From Terriglobales bacterium (GTDB lineage: Bacteria; Acidobacteriota; Terriglobia; Terriglobales; Acidobacteriaceae), in the NCBI GenBank assembly GCA_035561515.1, contig DATMXP010000037.1:60088-124087 (forward strand): a DNA stretch of 64,000 nt, in the 5' to 3' direction. This document shows, one piece after another, positions 1 through 8,115 of the stretch (position 1 is the stretch's first letter; every line of letters begins with the position of its first letter). The notes under the pieces were generated by a model. It was not told where the DNA came from and did no database searches. It saw only the letters and a program-made list of their open reading frames with translations. The translations under genes were made by a program, and so were the position numbers.

Positions 1-690
1 CAACTCGTCTCGGGCGTTGCACACGAGGTAAACAACCCGCTCACGGCGATCCTTGGATTCGCCGATCTGCTCATCGATCATCCGGACGTGCCGGAATTTG
101 CCAAGTCCGATCTGCGGGTCATCCTGGAAGAAGCACAGCGCACTAAGCAGATTGTGCAAAACCTGCTTAGCTTTGCGCGCCAAATGCCGCCGCAGCGCAA
201 GCCGGTGCAAATCAACGGCATCCTTCGCCAGACTCTCGCCCTGCGTGCCTACGACTTCGCCAATCACGGTGTGAAAATCGTGGAGCGTTTCAGCCCGAAA
301 GTGCGCGAGGTCGTCGGCGATTCTCACCAATTACAGCAGGTGTTCCTGAATATTCTCAACAATGCCTACGACGCTGTCCGCGAGGCTGATCATCCCGGCC
401 AGATCGTCATAGAGACCAGCGAGCACGACGGGATGGCGGAAGTGGTCTTCCGCGATAACGGCCCCGGTATTCTCTACCCCGAGCGTATCTTCGATCCATT
501 CTTCACTACCAAGGAAGTCGGGAAGGGAACGGGCCTCGGGCTGAGCATCTGCTACGGCATCATCCGTGAGCATCAAGGCGAGATCACGTGCCGCAATAAC
601 CCGGACGAGCCAGGTGCCATGTTTGTGGTCCGGTTGCCGCTCGCCGCGGATGAAGCCATCGCTGCGTATGCGGCGGGAGCAAACGCATGA
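1..690 (+). CDS. Sensor histidine kinase, C-terminal part (cut by window edge)
   Basis: Partial gene, open from base 1, so its sensor region lies outside the window. The visible part autophosphorylates and passes phosphate to a response regulator. The HisKA box GVAHEVNNPL puts the phospho-accepting His at codon 8. The HATPase_c domain follows, with N box NILNNAYDAV, G1 box DNGPGI and G2 box GKGTGLGLSI. This arrangement is typical of NtrB-like and hybrid kinases. The stop overlaps the next start (ATGA at 687-690), so it is translationally coupled to two response regulators, which are the likely partners. Family assignment is secure; the stimulus is unknown. Confidence 0.93.
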   Translation, partial: QLVSGVAHEVNNPLTAILGFADLLIDHPDVPEFAKSDLRVILEEAQRTKQIVQNLLSFARQMPPQRKPVQINGILRQTLALRAYDFANHGVKIVERFSPKVREVVGDSHQLQQVFLNILNNAYDAVREADHPGQIVIETSEHDGMAEVVFRDNGPGILYPERIFDPFFTTKEVGKGTGLGLSICYGIIREHQGEITCRNNPDEPGAMFVVRLPLAADEAIAAYAAGANA

Positions 691-1085
691 ACCCTGCAAC
701 GGCGCCGCAAAAACTGCCTGTCCTGCTGATCGAGGACGAAGCGGCTGTCATGTCGTTTGTGAAAGCGGCATTGGAGCGTGCTGGCTACAGCATTGTCACC
801 GCAGCTTCCGGCGTCGAGGCACTCCCACTACTCGAGGACGGAGACTTTCTCGGGGTGGTTAGTGACATGCGTACACCGGGCGGCGTGGACGGAGCGGATG
901 TCCATGCTTGGCTTGCAAGCAACCGGCCCAACCTGGTGTCGAAGCTCATCTTTATTACTGGGGACATCGTCAACGAGGAAACGGCGCAAACGCTGGCAAA
1001 GACCGGCGCACCCTGCGTGGAGAAGCCGTTCCGTATTCAACAACTCTTGGAAGTCGTAAAAAAGGTAATGGGGAGTCCGCGATGA
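687..1085 (+). CDS. Stand-alone receiver-domain response regulator
   Basis: A 132-aa protein that is only a CheY-like receiver, with no output domain. The acidic pair is E16-D17, the phosphoacceptor is D60 (GVVSDMRTPG), the switch Thr is about T91 and the conserved Lys is K113 (VEKPF). It sits between a kinase and a sigma-54 activator with 4-bp ATGA overlaps on both sides. It may compete for kinase phosphate, serve as a phosphate sink, or act as a phosphorelay intermediate. The sequence shows an intact receiver; the relay role is inferred from context. Confidence 0.9.
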   Translation: MNPATAPQKLPVLLIEDEAAVMSFVKAALERAGYSIVTAASGVEALPLLEDGDFLGVVSDMRTPGGVDGADVHAWLASNRPNLVSKLIFITGDIVNEETAQTLAKTGAPCVEKPFRIQQLLEVVKKVMGSPR

Positions 1086-2479
1086 CGGACGATTTTAGAG
1101 TACGTTTTCTTATCGTCGACGACGAGCAAAGTATCCGTCGTCTCTGCATGACAATTGGGGCTTCGCTCGGTTTTGACGTTGCCGAGGCCGAAAGCGCCGA
1201 AGCTGCACTGGCGTATCTTGAAACCGATTCTCCCGACGTCGTTCTTGTGGACCGCATGCTCCCGGCGATGTCCGGTGACGAGTTCCTAAAGCAGGCCAAA
1301 CAGATGTTGCCCCGCACCGAATTCGCCATGATCACCGGTCATGGTTCGATCGAGTCGGCTGTCGAAGCCATGCGCCTTGGTGCCTACGACTACATCACGA
1401 AGCCGTTCGGTGCCGGACAACTCAAGCTCCTGCTTCAACGCATGAAGGAGAAAGTTCGCCTCGTTGCCGAGAACGAATACCTGAAACAGGTCGTCTCAAA
1501 CGAGATGGAACTGAACGTTATTGACGGTTCCTCGGCGAAGATTCAGGACATCCTGCGAATGATCTCGCGCCTGAAGGACACCCGCACGCCTGTGCTGATC
1601 ATGGGTGAGAGCGGAACCGGCAAAGAGTTGGTTGCGCGCGCCATTCACTTCCGCGGATCGTTGGCGAAGCGCCCCTTTGTCGCCGTCGATTGCGGATCCC
1701 TCGTTCCGACGTTGATCGAGAGTGAACTGTTCGGATACGAGAAGGGTGCCTTCACGGGAGCACTGAAAACGAAGCAGGGACTTTTCGCATCCGCGAACGG
1801 TGGGACGATTTTCCTCGACGAAATTGGCGAGCTACCGCTTGAAATGCAGGCCAAGCTCCTGCGCGTATTACAGGAAAAAGAAATCCGCCCAGTCGGTTCG
1901 AACGACAAAATCAAGATCGACGTGCGGATCGTCGCAGCGACCAACCGGGACCTGGAAGCTGCGTACAAAGCTGGCACGTTCAGGAAAGACCTCTACTTCA
2001 GACTCAATGTCGTCACCATCCAGATCCCGGCCCTTCGAGAGCGTAAGTCCGATATTCCCGCACTTGTGCAATCTTTCCTTACTCGTTATGCTCCGGACGA
2101 AAAAATTCAGCTCACGGCCGGTGTAATGAACTGCCTGCTGCAATATGATTGGCCCGGCAACGTCCGCGAGCTTGAAAACTGCATCGAGCGAGCGATTGCC
2201 TTGGGCAATCACAAGCTCATCGATATTCCTGACCTGCCGCCCGCAATTGCTTCCGCGGCGCCGGCGGGTATTGGTATTGCGCAGGTTGCTACGAGCAACA
2301 CCGGCAACCTCGAAGACCTTGAGCGGGAAACCATTCGCCGAGTCTTCGAGCAGTGCAAGGGAGACAAGGTGCTGGCGGGGAAGACGCTTGGCATCAGCCG
2401 CGCTACGCTCTACCGCAAACTCAAGCGGTACAACATCGAGCCGGGTTCACCGCAAGCGATGGGCGTCGGCGCCAGCTAG
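1082..2479 (+). CDS. Sigma-54-dependent NtrC-family response regulator
   Basis: A 465-aa enhancer-binding protein. The receiver spans about 8-120 (D57 phosphoacceptor, K107). The AAA+ domain spans about 145-380, with Walker A GESGTGKE at 175-182, the sigma-54 contact loop GAFTGA at 222-227 and Walker B FLDEIG at about 244-249. A Fis-type helix-turn-helix lies near the C-terminus (LGISRATLYRKLKRY). The start at 1082 is chosen because it overlaps the previous stop (ATGA) and begins directly before the receiver; a longer frame upstream would run through the preceding gene. It would activate RpoN promoters when phosphorylated by the upstream kinase. Its targets are not visible here. Confidence 0.95.
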   Translation: MTDDFRVRFLIVDDEQSIRRLCMTIGASLGFDVAEAESAEAALAYLETDSPDVVLVDRMLPAMSGDEFLKQAKQMLPRTEFAMITGHGSIESAVEAMRLGAYDYITKPFGAGQLKLLLQRMKEKVRLVAENEYLKQVVSNEMELNVIDGSSAKIQDILRMISRLKDTRTPVLIMGESGTGKELVARAIHFRGSLAKRPFVAVDCGSLVPTLIESELFGYEKGAFTGALKTKQGLFASANGGTIFLDEIGELPLEMQAKLLRVLQEKEIRPVGSNDKIKIDVRIVAATNRDLEAAYKAGTFRKDLYFRLNVVTIQIPALRERKSDIPALVQSFLTRYAPDEKIQLTAGVMNCLLQYDWPGNVRELENCIERAIALGNHKLIDIPDLPPAIASAAPAGIGIAQVATSNTGNLEDLERETIRRVFEQCKGDKVLAGKTLGISRATLYRKLKRYNIEPGSPQAMGVGAS

Positions 2480-2961
2480 CGAACAGATCTCTGGGCGACC
2501 GTTGCGTTCGTGATGGGCGCCCACTTTCTTATCGCGAGGGCGATCGGCAAGCCCACAAAGAACAGATGTCCGACCGGGCCTGAGATCAGTGATGCCCAGG
2601 TGAACCGCCCCTGTTGCGCCCGCGATAATGGAACCACCACGTAGTGCATAAACAGGAAGACGAACTCTCCGTAAAGCATTCCGAACAATACCGCGCGTTG
2701 TACGAGGAAAGTCAGCTTCCTGCTCGCAAGGTAGTAGACCGTCGCTGCCGTGAAGGCGATGGTGAAATGGAATCCCAGCCCAAGCAGCGCGGTGCTCCAT
2801 CCACCGTCGAAGGCGGCACGTCCAAGTGCGCCGCTGGCGACGGATTGCAGGATTCGGATGGGCTTCACGCCGCGGATACCCCAGGCGACCATCGCTGAAC
2901 TGATATCGAGGATCCCGCACCAAAAGCCGCCCCAGAAGATTGCCTTCAATGGACTTGCCAT
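2476..2961 (-). CDS. Small integral membrane protein, unknown function
   Basis: A 161-aa protein with about four hydrophobic segments (roughly 8-28, 57-79, 90-112 and 128-145). It has no catalytic motif I recognise. The gene converges on the sigma-54 activator, with stop codons overlapping by 4 bp. A longer overlapping frame on the same strand (2447-3202) is not hydrophobic and looks like a shadow. It is probably an inner-membrane protein of a family common in acidobacteria and proteobacteria; no function is assigned. Confidence 0.75.
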   Translation of the reverse strand: MASPLKAIFWGGFWCGILDISSAMVAWGIRGVKPIRILQSVASGALGRAAFDGGWSTALLGLGFHFTIAFTAATVYYLASRKLTFLVQRAVLFGMLYGEFVFLFMHYVVVPLSRAQQGRFTWASLISGPVGHLFFVGLPIALAIRKWAPITNATVAQRSVR

Positions 2962-3156
2962 TCCACCCCTCCGCTGGTCGGAGAGTGTAACGTACTTGGG
3001 CTTCGGCGAGGAGGCGAACTGTTACGGAGCTACAGCCGAGTGCCTTGAAATGGGCGAAACCCAAATTGGGCCTCCGCCAAATTGCCTGGCGCGAATGTGC
3101 TGGCTTTTGCCCCCTCGTGGCGAGATCATTTCTGCACATCCGAGAAGGAGTACAGT

Positions 3157-4209
3157 ATGTCTTCACGTTACTCCGCACTGTTTTCCTGCCTCCTGTTTGC
3201 AATCAGCGCTTTCTCTGCCGACCAAGTCACGCTCACGAACGGTGACCGATTCACGGGCGATATCCTGAAGTCAGACGGCAAGACCCTGACGTTAAAGACC
3301 GAGTTGGCCGGGACCATTGAGATCCAATGGTCTGGCGTCAAGGAACTCGCGTCGGACCACACGCTGACGGTGACATCTGGAGCCGAACATCCGTACTCCG
3401 GAATCGTGGCCGCGAGGGACGGCGTCGTGACGATTACCGCAGGACCTGGAGACGTCAGGACGGTGCCGCAAGCGGAGGTGAAGGCCCTGCGAACACCCAC
3501 CGAACAACTGGCGTATGAGAAGTCGCTGAATCCTCCTTTGTATCGAGGGTGGAATGGCGGCATCAATGTGGGATTCGCGCTGACAGGCGGGAACAGCAAG
3601 ACGACAAACCTGGGCGTGGCATTCACGGCTGCGCGTCCGACGCTCACCGACAAATGGAACCTGTATGCGAATTCCGTGTACGCGACGAACAACGCTCCTG
3701 GTGTAACTGCGACCACGACGGCGAACAACATCACGGCTGGAGCGCGTTATGACCGCAACATCACCAAGAGACTATTCGGCTTTGTGAACACCGACTTCCA
3801 AACGAATGAGTTGCAGGAATTGGACCTGCGATCACTGTTCGGCGGAGGTCTCGGCTTCCATGCCATCAAAGGCGAGCGCACGACGCTGGACTTGCTGGGC
3901 GGCGCGAACTATACGCACGAGACGTACTGGACCTTGTCGCGGAGCATCGGCGCTATGACGATCGGCGACGAGTTCATGCACAAGATCGGAGCCGGAACCA
4001 CGCTGGTGCAGAAGCTCTTTTTCTATCCGGACATGAGCAACTTCGGCGAGCACCACACAACGTTCGACTTATCGACGGTGACCAAGCTGAGCAAGTGGCT
4101 TGGCTGGCAGAATTCATTCAGCGATATCTATGTGTCGAATCCGCCGGCTGGGGCGAGGAAGAACGACATCATCTTCACGACAGGTTTAAATATCGCGTTC
4201 ACGCATTAG
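3157..4209 (+). CDS. DUF481-family outer-membrane beta-barrel protein
   Basis: A 350-aa exported protein. The ATG at 3157 is preceded by a good Shine-Dalgarno (AGAAGGAG, 3143-3150) and opens a signal peptide ending near AFSADQ (residues 19-23). Residues about 24-110 form a beta-rich domain that begins with a 'TLTNGDRFTGDI' motif, often seen ahead of DUF481. About residues 135-350 match the DUF481 pattern (GFALTGGNSKTTNLG and amphipathic strands ending in an aromatic-rich C-terminus), which predicts an outer-membrane barrel. Its function is unknown; YdiY of enterobacteria belongs to the family. An upstream in-frame start at 3082 lacks a ribosome-binding site and would bury the signal peptide. 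Confidence 0.85.
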   Translation: MSSRYSALFSCLLFAISAFSADQVTLTNGDRFTGDILKSDGKTLTLKTELAGTIEIQWSGVKELASDHTLTVTSGAEHPYSGIVAARDGVVTITAGPGDVRTVPQAEVKALRTPTEQLAYEKSLNPPLYRGWNGGINVGFALTGGNSKTTNLGVAFTAARPTLTDKWNLYANSVYATNNAPGVTATTTANNITAGARYDRNITKRLFGFVNTDFQTNELQELDLRSLFGGGLGFHAIKGERTTLDLLGGANYTHETYWTLSRSIGAMTIGDEFMHKIGAGTTLVQKLFFYPDMSNFGEHHTTFDLSTVTKLSKWLGWQNSFSDIYVSNPPAGARKNDIIFTTGLNIAFTH

Positions 4210-4690
4210 CCGAAGTTTTTAGTTCTTAGTCGTTAGTATTTGGCGGTGGAGTTTGTGGTACTCCATCTATACCAACGAAACCACAAGATGTTGTATCTCG
4301 CCAAATTTAACTCCAGGGTACCCCCTACCCCCTCCAGGTTAGAAAACAAAGCACTTGCACGACGGACTATGAAAACAAAGGACTTATAAGTTGATGATTC
4401 TAAAGCTAGTTACAGTTTGGATTTGATTCTAAAGGACTTACGAGTTGCACAATCGGTTGTATCTGGTGATGCCAGAGATTCTTCGGCTGCGCCTCAGAAT
4501 GACAACCCCGCTCCCCCTCAGAATGACAAAAACTCAAAAGACCATCTACAAATTCAGAATAACAACTTGGGTGGGGGCATCATGCCACGGTTTTGAAATT
4601 TATTTTGTGAGTGGAATCAAGAGTTTGCGGGTAACGAGGGCTTTAGACCCCCTTGACAACAAATTTCCCGAAACGGGCTGCGGAGGGTTT
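4210..4690. repeat. Gene-free stretch with short dispersed and direct repeats
   Basis: A stretch clearly more AT-rich than its surroundings and without a convincing gene. It holds duplicated short motifs: gaaaacaaag[c/g]actt at 4342-4356 and 4371-4385, aaaggactta..agttg at 4377-4393 and 4431-4447, gattctaaag at 4396-4405 and 4425-4434, and cctcagaatgacaa at 4492-4505 and 4516-4529. It starts with the motif ttcttagtcgttagta (4222-4237). Similar motifs recur in acidobacterial intergenic DNA, so this may be a copy of a dispersed, non-autonomous element. No terminal inverted repeats or transposase are seen. Confidence 0.55.
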
Positions 4691-4719
4691 GGCCGCGAGA
4701 GATCGCGGCCTTTTGTTTT
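4691..4719 (+). terminator. Rho-independent terminator
   Basis: Perfect stem ggccgcga / tcgcggcc (4691-4698 and 4703-4710) with a 4-nt loop, followed by ttttgtttt. It lies about 480 bp after the DUF481 stop, suggesting that transcription continues through the repeat-bearing gap. Confidence 0.75.
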
Positions 4720-4775
4720 GTTGAGCTGAGAATTGAAATCGAGGTTCCCGATTCAGGAATCCATCAATCTCTGAT

Positions 4776-4803
4776 TTGGTTTACCAACCTCTGGCGTTAT
4801 AAT
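4776..4803 (+). promoter_or_regulatory. Candidate sigma-70 promoter for the 4861 operon
   Basis: -35-like TTGGTT (4776-4781), a 16-bp spacer, and a perfect TATAAT (4798-4803). The start of transcription would lie near 4810, giving a leader of about 50 nt before the GTG at 4861. It sits just after the upstream terminator. Confidence 0.5.
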
Positions 4804-4860
4804 TCGCAGCGCAAATCAGAGACATACCTGAAGTTAACGCGAGTAAAGGGAGAGGAATCT

Positions 4861-5328
4861 GTGTCGAAAAGAGTCATTGCATGTTGCTTGTTAATCGCTC
4901 TGAGTTCCGAGATGGCGTTTGCTGGCCTTGGAAGCAAAAAGGTGATGTATGTGGGCGGCACTGCGACCGCAATTTCCGAACGGACGGAGGGAACAACGAC
5001 GACGAAAGACGAGAAGGAATATGTGTTCACGTATCCCGGAGGAAAACTGTCGATTCCGTACGATCAAGTGGACAGCCTGGAGTACGGACAAAAAGCTGGA
5101 CGTCGAGTCGGGCTCGCAGTTGCGATCACTCCTTTTGCGTTGTTCTCAAAGAAGCGGAAGCACTTCCTGACAATCAGTTGGAAGGATGAAGACGACAAAC
5201 AGCAGGCGGTCGTATTGGAGCTTGGTAAGGACATCGTTCGTACTGAACTCGCGACGCTAGAAGCACGAACCGGGCGCAAGATCGAGTACCAGGACGATGA
5301 GGCCAGGCACGCCGGGAAGGGGAACTAA
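4861..5328 (+). CDS. Exported hypothetical protein
   Basis: A 155-aa protein starting at a GTG preceded by GGGAGAGG. The N-terminal signal peptide is residues 1-21 (cleavage near MAFAGL). The mature part is short and charged, with a hydrophobic patch at about 80-95 (VGLAVAITPFALF) that may be a membrane contact. It contains a YDQVDSLEYG motif resembling acidobacterial proteins that test a YxxVxxLxYG pattern. It is followed after 2 bp by the next gene, so the two form an operon. No function can be assigned. Confidence 0.72.
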   Translation: MSKRVIACCLLIALSSEMAFAGLGSKKVMYVGGTATAISERTEGTTTTKDEKEYVFTYPGGKLSIPYDQVDSLEYGQKAGRRVGLAVAITPFALFSKKRKHFLTISWKDEDDKQQAVVLELGKDIVRTELATLEARTGRKIEYQDDEARHAGKGN

Positions 5329-5330
5329 CT

Positions 5331-6023
5331 GTGATCGGTAGCATTGTGTTGTTCGCATTGCTTCTGCAGGAGCCTGCACCTGCTCCTCAGTCGCCGCCGA
5401 CGCCTGTGCCGGAACAAACGGAAGCGCCCGCTGCAAAGAAGGAGGCTCCACCGCAGCTGGACAAGCGGCAGGAGTTGTTGAAAGTTCGTCGGATCTTCGT
5501 CGAGAGCTTTGGGACGAGTGATGCTGCGCAGCAACTGCAGGCAATGATTGTGACGAGCCTGACGGAATCGAATCGGTTCACCGTGACGGAGAACAAGGAA
5601 AAAGCCGATGCGATTCTGAAGGGTTTTGCAGGCGAGAAGACATATCAAGAGACACATGCATACGGAAGCGGGACCGCAGTGTCCACCGCAGCGGGCGCGC
5701 ATTCGTCGTCGATCAGCGGCAGTGGTTATTCAACTCCGAGCGGAGGGAGCGCTCATGTGTCTGGCTCGTCGAGCGGTGGCTTCCATGCAGCTGGTGGGGC
5801 AATAGAAGATTCCTCGGTGAATACGGAAACAATCGACAACGCAAAAGCGTCAGTTCGGCTCGTGAATCAGGAGGGCGATGTGATTTGGACTTCGACCCAG
5901 GAGAGCAAGGGCGCGAAGTTCAAAGGTGCGAGTGCGGACGTAGCGGACAAGATCGTGAAACAACTGCTTCGTGACGTGACCCGTGCGGAGAAGCCGCCGG
6001 CTAACACTGGAGAAGCGAAGTAA
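5331..6023 (+). CDS. Exported Ser/Gly-rich protein with CsgG-like core
   Basis: A 230-aa protein with a GTG start; the purine-rich AAGGGGA (5317-5323) gives a plausible ribosome-binding site. The N-terminus is hydrophobic, then Pro/Ala-rich (about residues 14-42). Residues about 45-95 (RRIFVESFGTSD, and later ADAILKG) resemble the nucleotide-fold core of CsgG/DUF4136-type lipoprotein-associated domains. A Gly/Ser-rich linker (about 105-150) interrupts the domain before VRLVNQEGDVIWT. This pattern suggests a periplasmic structural protein; function unknown. Co-transcribed with the gene at 4861. Confidence 0.7.
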   Translation: MIGSIVLFALLLQEPAPAPQSPPTPVPEQTEAPAAKKEAPPQLDKRQELLKVRRIFVESFGTSDAAQQLQAMIVTSLTESNRFTVTENKEKADAILKGFAGEKTYQETHAYGSGTAVSTAAGAHSSSISGSGYSTPSGGSAHVSGSSSGGFHAAGGAIEDSSVNTETIDNAKASVRLVNQEGDVIWTSTQESKGAKFKGASADVADKIVKQLLRDVTRAEKPPANTGEAK

Positions 6024-6058
6024 CGGACTAAGGCACTTGATGTGAGCAGTAATGGAAT

Positions 6059-6095
6059 CCCAGGTTAGCGCGGAAAAGCGCCGCGCGAACCTGGG
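6059..6095. repeat. Palindromic repeat upstream of the AIPR gene
   Basis: Two 15-bp arms, 6059-6073 (cccaggttagcgcgg) and 6081-6095 (ccgcgcgaacctggg), complementary except at one position, around a 7-nt loop. There is no T-run, so it is not a standard terminator. It resembles REP-like palindromes scattered in acidobacterial intergenic regions. Confidence 0.65.
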
Positions 6096-6143
6096 GCACG
6101 AGGCAATCACTTGGGCACACTGCACAAAGGAGACACGTCACGA

Positions 6144-7943
6144 ATGAACGCGACAGGAGGCAACACAAAGCTCTACGACACTCTTTGTAAGGTACTTGAC
6201 GTTTTGAGAGCCGAAGCCCCCGCAAGTCAATCAATTTACCATCCAACATCCGGCAATAACGATGCACTAATTCAGGCACGTTCCCGGGCGTTGCTCCACT
6301 TGTTTCTTAAAGCTCGTTTTGGTCTCATCTCCTTTTCAGAGCGCGAGCGACTCGTGACAGATGGTCCCCAAGATGGCGGCATAGATGCGTACTACATAGA
6401 CCAGAAAACAAAACAGATATTCGTCTTGCAGTCCAAATTCCGCGCTTCTGCAGGAAACTTCGTCTCAACTAACATGACCGCGACCGATCTACTTAAGATG
6501 GATGTAAGCAGAATATTGAAGGGGGAGAAACGCGACGAAAAAGGAATTGCCTACAACGACCGCATCGTGAAGGGATTTCAGCGGGCAATTCAGAGGCTCT
6601 CGGATGCAGCAAGCTATACAATTCGAGTGGTACTCCTTGGTAACACAGGAAATTTCACCAAGACTCAACTTGACAAGTTGATAGAGGGATATGCAGTAGA
6701 CCAGTTTCCCCACGACCGTGCCTATCGAGACCTACTGTTCCCAATTATTAATGGTACGTACTTCACCGACCCTAATCTCACGATTGAAATCAATCTTGCA
6801 AATCTTAAAGGAGATACGCACCTCGACTACGACGTCAGGATTGGGCATTTGAAATCGAACGTGAAGCTTCTGTTTGTTCCCACTAGAGAAATCGGCAGAA
6901 TTATGCAGAAGTACAAGAATTCCATTCTAACGTTCAATCCGCGAAGCTTTCTCGAGTTGAAGAACAATGCTGTCAACCAAGACATCGAGGCCTCGATCAG
7001 AAATGTAAATAGTAATGAATTTGCACTATTTAATAATGGTATAACGATTATTTCCGATGGTACCTCTATTAGCTCCGACACTGCCAAACAAGGGACTGCT
7101 CAAGTCGTTCTTCGGAATCCGCAGCTTGTCAATGGAGGTCAGACCGCTTACACGCTAAGCAGAATTTATGAGCAGTGCAGTTCAAAAGGTGATTACAAGG
7201 TTTTCACGGGTAAGGAGGTCCTTGTAAAAATCATCACGTTTGTGGGCCCGCGTAAGAAAGCAACAGAGCATTCTCATCTCAAATTAGTCGCGGATATCTC
7301 GAAAGCCAGCAATTGGCAAACACGAGTCGAAGAGTCGGACAGACGCTCCAACGATCCAATTCAACTGAGTTTACAAAAGGAATTATTCGGCAAGTACGGG
7401 TTGTTTTATGAACGCAAACGCGGAGAGTTCGCAGATGGGCTTCACTACGCCTACTTGTCGCATCGGCTCGTTTTAAACCGCGAAAAACTCGTGCGGGTGA
7501 GCCTAGCCTGCGGGTACCGTGCGAATCAAGCTCGCTCAAGTATAAAGAAATTTTTCAAAGAGGGTGTCTTGTCGAGCGTTCTCAATGTTACTGACGCCGG
7601 CAAGTACGCCTTTGGATACGAAGTTCTCGAATTGCTCGAACACAAGAGAAAAACAAAACCATCTGTGAAAGGCGATCGGTACCACACTAAAGATTTCGGA
7701 CAAGCACTTCGATACGGACAGTATGCTGTTGTGGCAGTCTGCGCTAATGTAGGAATGACAAAGAAGATGAAGGAACTTGATGCTGTAAACAAAGTCCTTT
7801 CGCAGTGGCTAAAGTTCGAAAAATGGGCAAAGAAACAGGCAAATAACTCGAGCTACAGGATCGGGAGATCATTTGATTACGTCAACTACTACAAGGGATC
7901 AACAGTAAACGCTGACTTGGAAAGGTATCCCTTTGTCGTCTAA
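6144..7943 (+). CDS. AIPR-family protein, probable abortive-infection nuclease
   Basis: A 599-aa protein. The C-terminal two-thirds carries the AIPR (abortive phage infection protein) signature: FNNGITI at about 295-302 and NPQLVNGGQTAYTL at about 325-338. The N-terminus has a motif like the PD-(D/E)XK nuclease core: GGID with D81, then Q96-S97-K98 after a short strand (IFVLQSK), preceded by an E-rich helix. AIPR proteins are linked to phage resistance, and the nuclease role is inferred from the motif. The ATG at 6144 follows AAAGGAG (6126-6132). Composition is clearly more AT-rich than its neighbours, with many AT-ending codons, and palindromes lie on both sides, which points to horizontal acquisition. 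No methylase or restriction partner is adjacent, so it would act alone. Confidence 0.82.
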   Translation: MNATGGNTKLYDTLCKVLDVLRAEAPASQSIYHPTSGNNDALIQARSRALLHLFLKARFGLISFSERERLVTDGPQDGGIDAYYIDQKTKQIFVLQSKFRASAGNFVSTNMTATDLLKMDVSRILKGEKRDEKGIAYNDRIVKGFQRAIQRLSDAASYTIRVVLLGNTGNFTKTQLDKLIEGYAVDQFPHDRAYRDLLFPIINGTYFTDPNLTIEINLANLKGDTHLDYDVRIGHLKSNVKLLFVPTREIGRIMQKYKNSILTFNPRSFLELKNNAVNQDIEASIRNVNSNEFALFNNGITIISDGTSISSDTAKQGTAQVVLRNPQLVNGGQTAYTLSRIYEQCSSKGDYKVFTGKEVLVKIITFVGPRKKATEHSHLKLVADISKASNWQTRVEESDRRSNDPIQLSLQKELFGKYGLFYERKRGEFADGLHYAYLSHRLVLNREKLVRVSLACGYRANQARSSIKKFFKEGVLSSVLNVTDAGKYAFGYEVLELLEHKRKTKPSVKGDRYHTKDFGQALRYGQYAVVAVCANVGMTKKMKELDAVNKVLSQWLKFEKWAKKQANNSSYRIGRSFDYVNYYKGSTVNADLERYPFVV

Positions 7944-7960
7944 TGATCAGTTAGTCTCTC

Positions 7961-8084
7961 GGCGCGGCTGAAGCCGCGCCCCTTCAAAACATCTTGTGTG
8001 ATCTTGCGATCTTTTCCGGGATTTGAAATCCCGGACTACCGGTTTACCGCTCCCGGGGGGCGGGATTTGAAATCCCGGGCTACC
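7961..8084. repeat. Cluster of three palindromes downstream of the AIPR gene
   Basis: Palindrome 1: ggcgcggct/agccgcgcc (7961-7969 and 7972-7980). Palindromes 2 and 3: a repeated unit gggatttgaaatcccgg followed by a ctacc tail, at 8018-8040 and 8062-8084, each self-complementary around a single central base. These are the sort of extragenic palindromes found dispersed in acidobacterial genomes. They separate the AIPR gene from the convergent regulator gene. Confidence 0.65.
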
Positions 8085-8115
8085 CCGCCTGAGCGAACCA
8101 TGGGCCTCATCGGGC

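Noticed and set aside
908..1081. Upstream start for the sigma-54 activator
   Set aside because: The extra residues run through the preceding receiver gene; the ATG at 1082 overlaps the previous stop and starts the receiver fold.
2447..3202. 251-aa minus-strand frame
   Set aside because: Overlaps the better-supported membrane protein in another frame and gives a non-hydrophobic, Arg-rich product.
4342..4447. CRISPR array
   Set aside because: The repeats are short, imperfect and unevenly spaced, and no cas gene is present.
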